Assembly (NCBI RefSeq): GCF_014197435.1
Contig: NZ_JACIFP010000001.1
Location: forward strand, 3,906,001-3,970,000
Origin: Gordonia humi
GTDB taxonomy: Bacteria; Actinomycetota; Actinomycetes; Mycobacteriales; Mycobacteriaceae
Reading direction: 5' to 3'
DNA length: 64,000 nucleotides
Part shown: positions 63,857 through 64,000 of the stretch, piece after piece
How positions within the stretch are numbered: the first letter of the stretch is position 1
Layout: each line of letters opens with the position of its first letter
The notes under the pieces: model-generated
What the model was told of the DNA's origin: nothing
What the model saw: only the letters and a program-made list of their open reading frames with translations
Databases searched by the model: none
Translations under genes and position numbers: made by a program

Positions 63857-64000
63857 CTTCTCACTGCGGGTCGCCGGGTCCGAAACCACGCTCGGCGTCG
63901 GCGACCCATTCCGCGGTCCGGGAGCGGACGGGCCCCTGGTCGGCGAAGGACTCGGACGGCTCCGTCGGGCGGATCCGTCCGTGGCGTGATCAGGTCGTAC
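63857..64000. other. Unassigned window end
   Basis: A minus-strand open frame ends with TGA at 63861-63863, but it has no start codon before a stop at 63990-63992, so it is not a gene as it stands. No plus-strand gene is convincing either. Confidence 0.3.

Noticed and set aside
63861..63989. C-terminus of another minus-strand gene at the window end
   Set aside because: The frame is closed by a stop at 63990-63992 and contains no start codon.

Overview
The window reads as chromosomal DNA from a high-GC, mycolic-acid-type actinobacterium. Gordonia or a close relative is the best guess, inferred from gene content and order; no rRNA gene is present to confirm it. The markers are a WS/DGAT wax ester/triacylglycerol synthase, the glucosylglycerate genes gpgP and octT, a decaprenyl diphosphate synthase, a siroheme sulfite reductase of the mycobacterial NirA/SirA type, and long stretches whose order, from memory, follows M. 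tuberculosis Rv2357c-Rv2427c and then Rv2972c-Rv2976c. I saw no tRNA, rRNA, CRISPR array, prophage or intact insertion sequence.

Region by region. 1-1820: a cobalamin-riboswitch-controlled metal-chelate ABC importer (lipoprotein plus permease, the latter cut by the window edge). 1886-6960: a secreted protein of unknown function, a small ORF/SDR/VOC cluster, a WS/DGAT acyltransferase, an FMN-binding oxidoreductase and a maltokinase-cap-like protein; two KstR-like palindromes sit at their promoters. 7017-9450: glyS with a 51-residue membrane protein, divergent from the zinc-sensing pair smtB-zur. 9451-10808: a decayed AbiEi-type fragment and a Clp-N/HTH protein with two palindromic operators. 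10805-21591: housekeeping genes uppS, recO, era, corC-like, ybeY, phoH, rsmE, dnaJ, hrcA. 21635-33591: hemW, then assimilatory sulfur metabolism: a cysteine-type leader peptide, sulfite reductase, APS reductase, ATP sulfurylase (cysD, cysN), a sirohydrochlorin chelatase and, after an esterase, the sulfate importer cysA-cysW-cysT-subI. 33752-40302: two tiny membrane proteins, an M3 peptidase, lepA, a hydrolase/PemK-like pair and a sulfotransferase ending in a minisatellite. 40551-50102: rpsT, holA, comEC, comEA, degV, a GntR-TetR hybrid regulator facing an FAD monooxygenase, and octT-gpgP-rsfS-nadD. 50200-57160: a tightly coupled run response regulator-histidine kinase-proA-MoxR-VWA, divergent from a DUF305 lipoprotein, then an exported HNH nuclease. 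57275-63847: recG, a DAK/FakA-like protein, rpmB, a crotonase, ung and a gamma-carbonic-anhydrase-like protein.

Genes are dense and many neighbours overlap by ATGA, GTGA or TTGA, so translational coupling is the rule. The signals most worth a second look are regulatory: the leader peptide before the sulfite reductase, the paired GTCAAC-N5-GTTGAC operators covering a leaderless promoter, 11-bp-period direct repeats upstream of the two-component system and of a distant secreted protein, and paired AACACGTT palindromes around lipid genes. No single large, clearly undescribed system was found.
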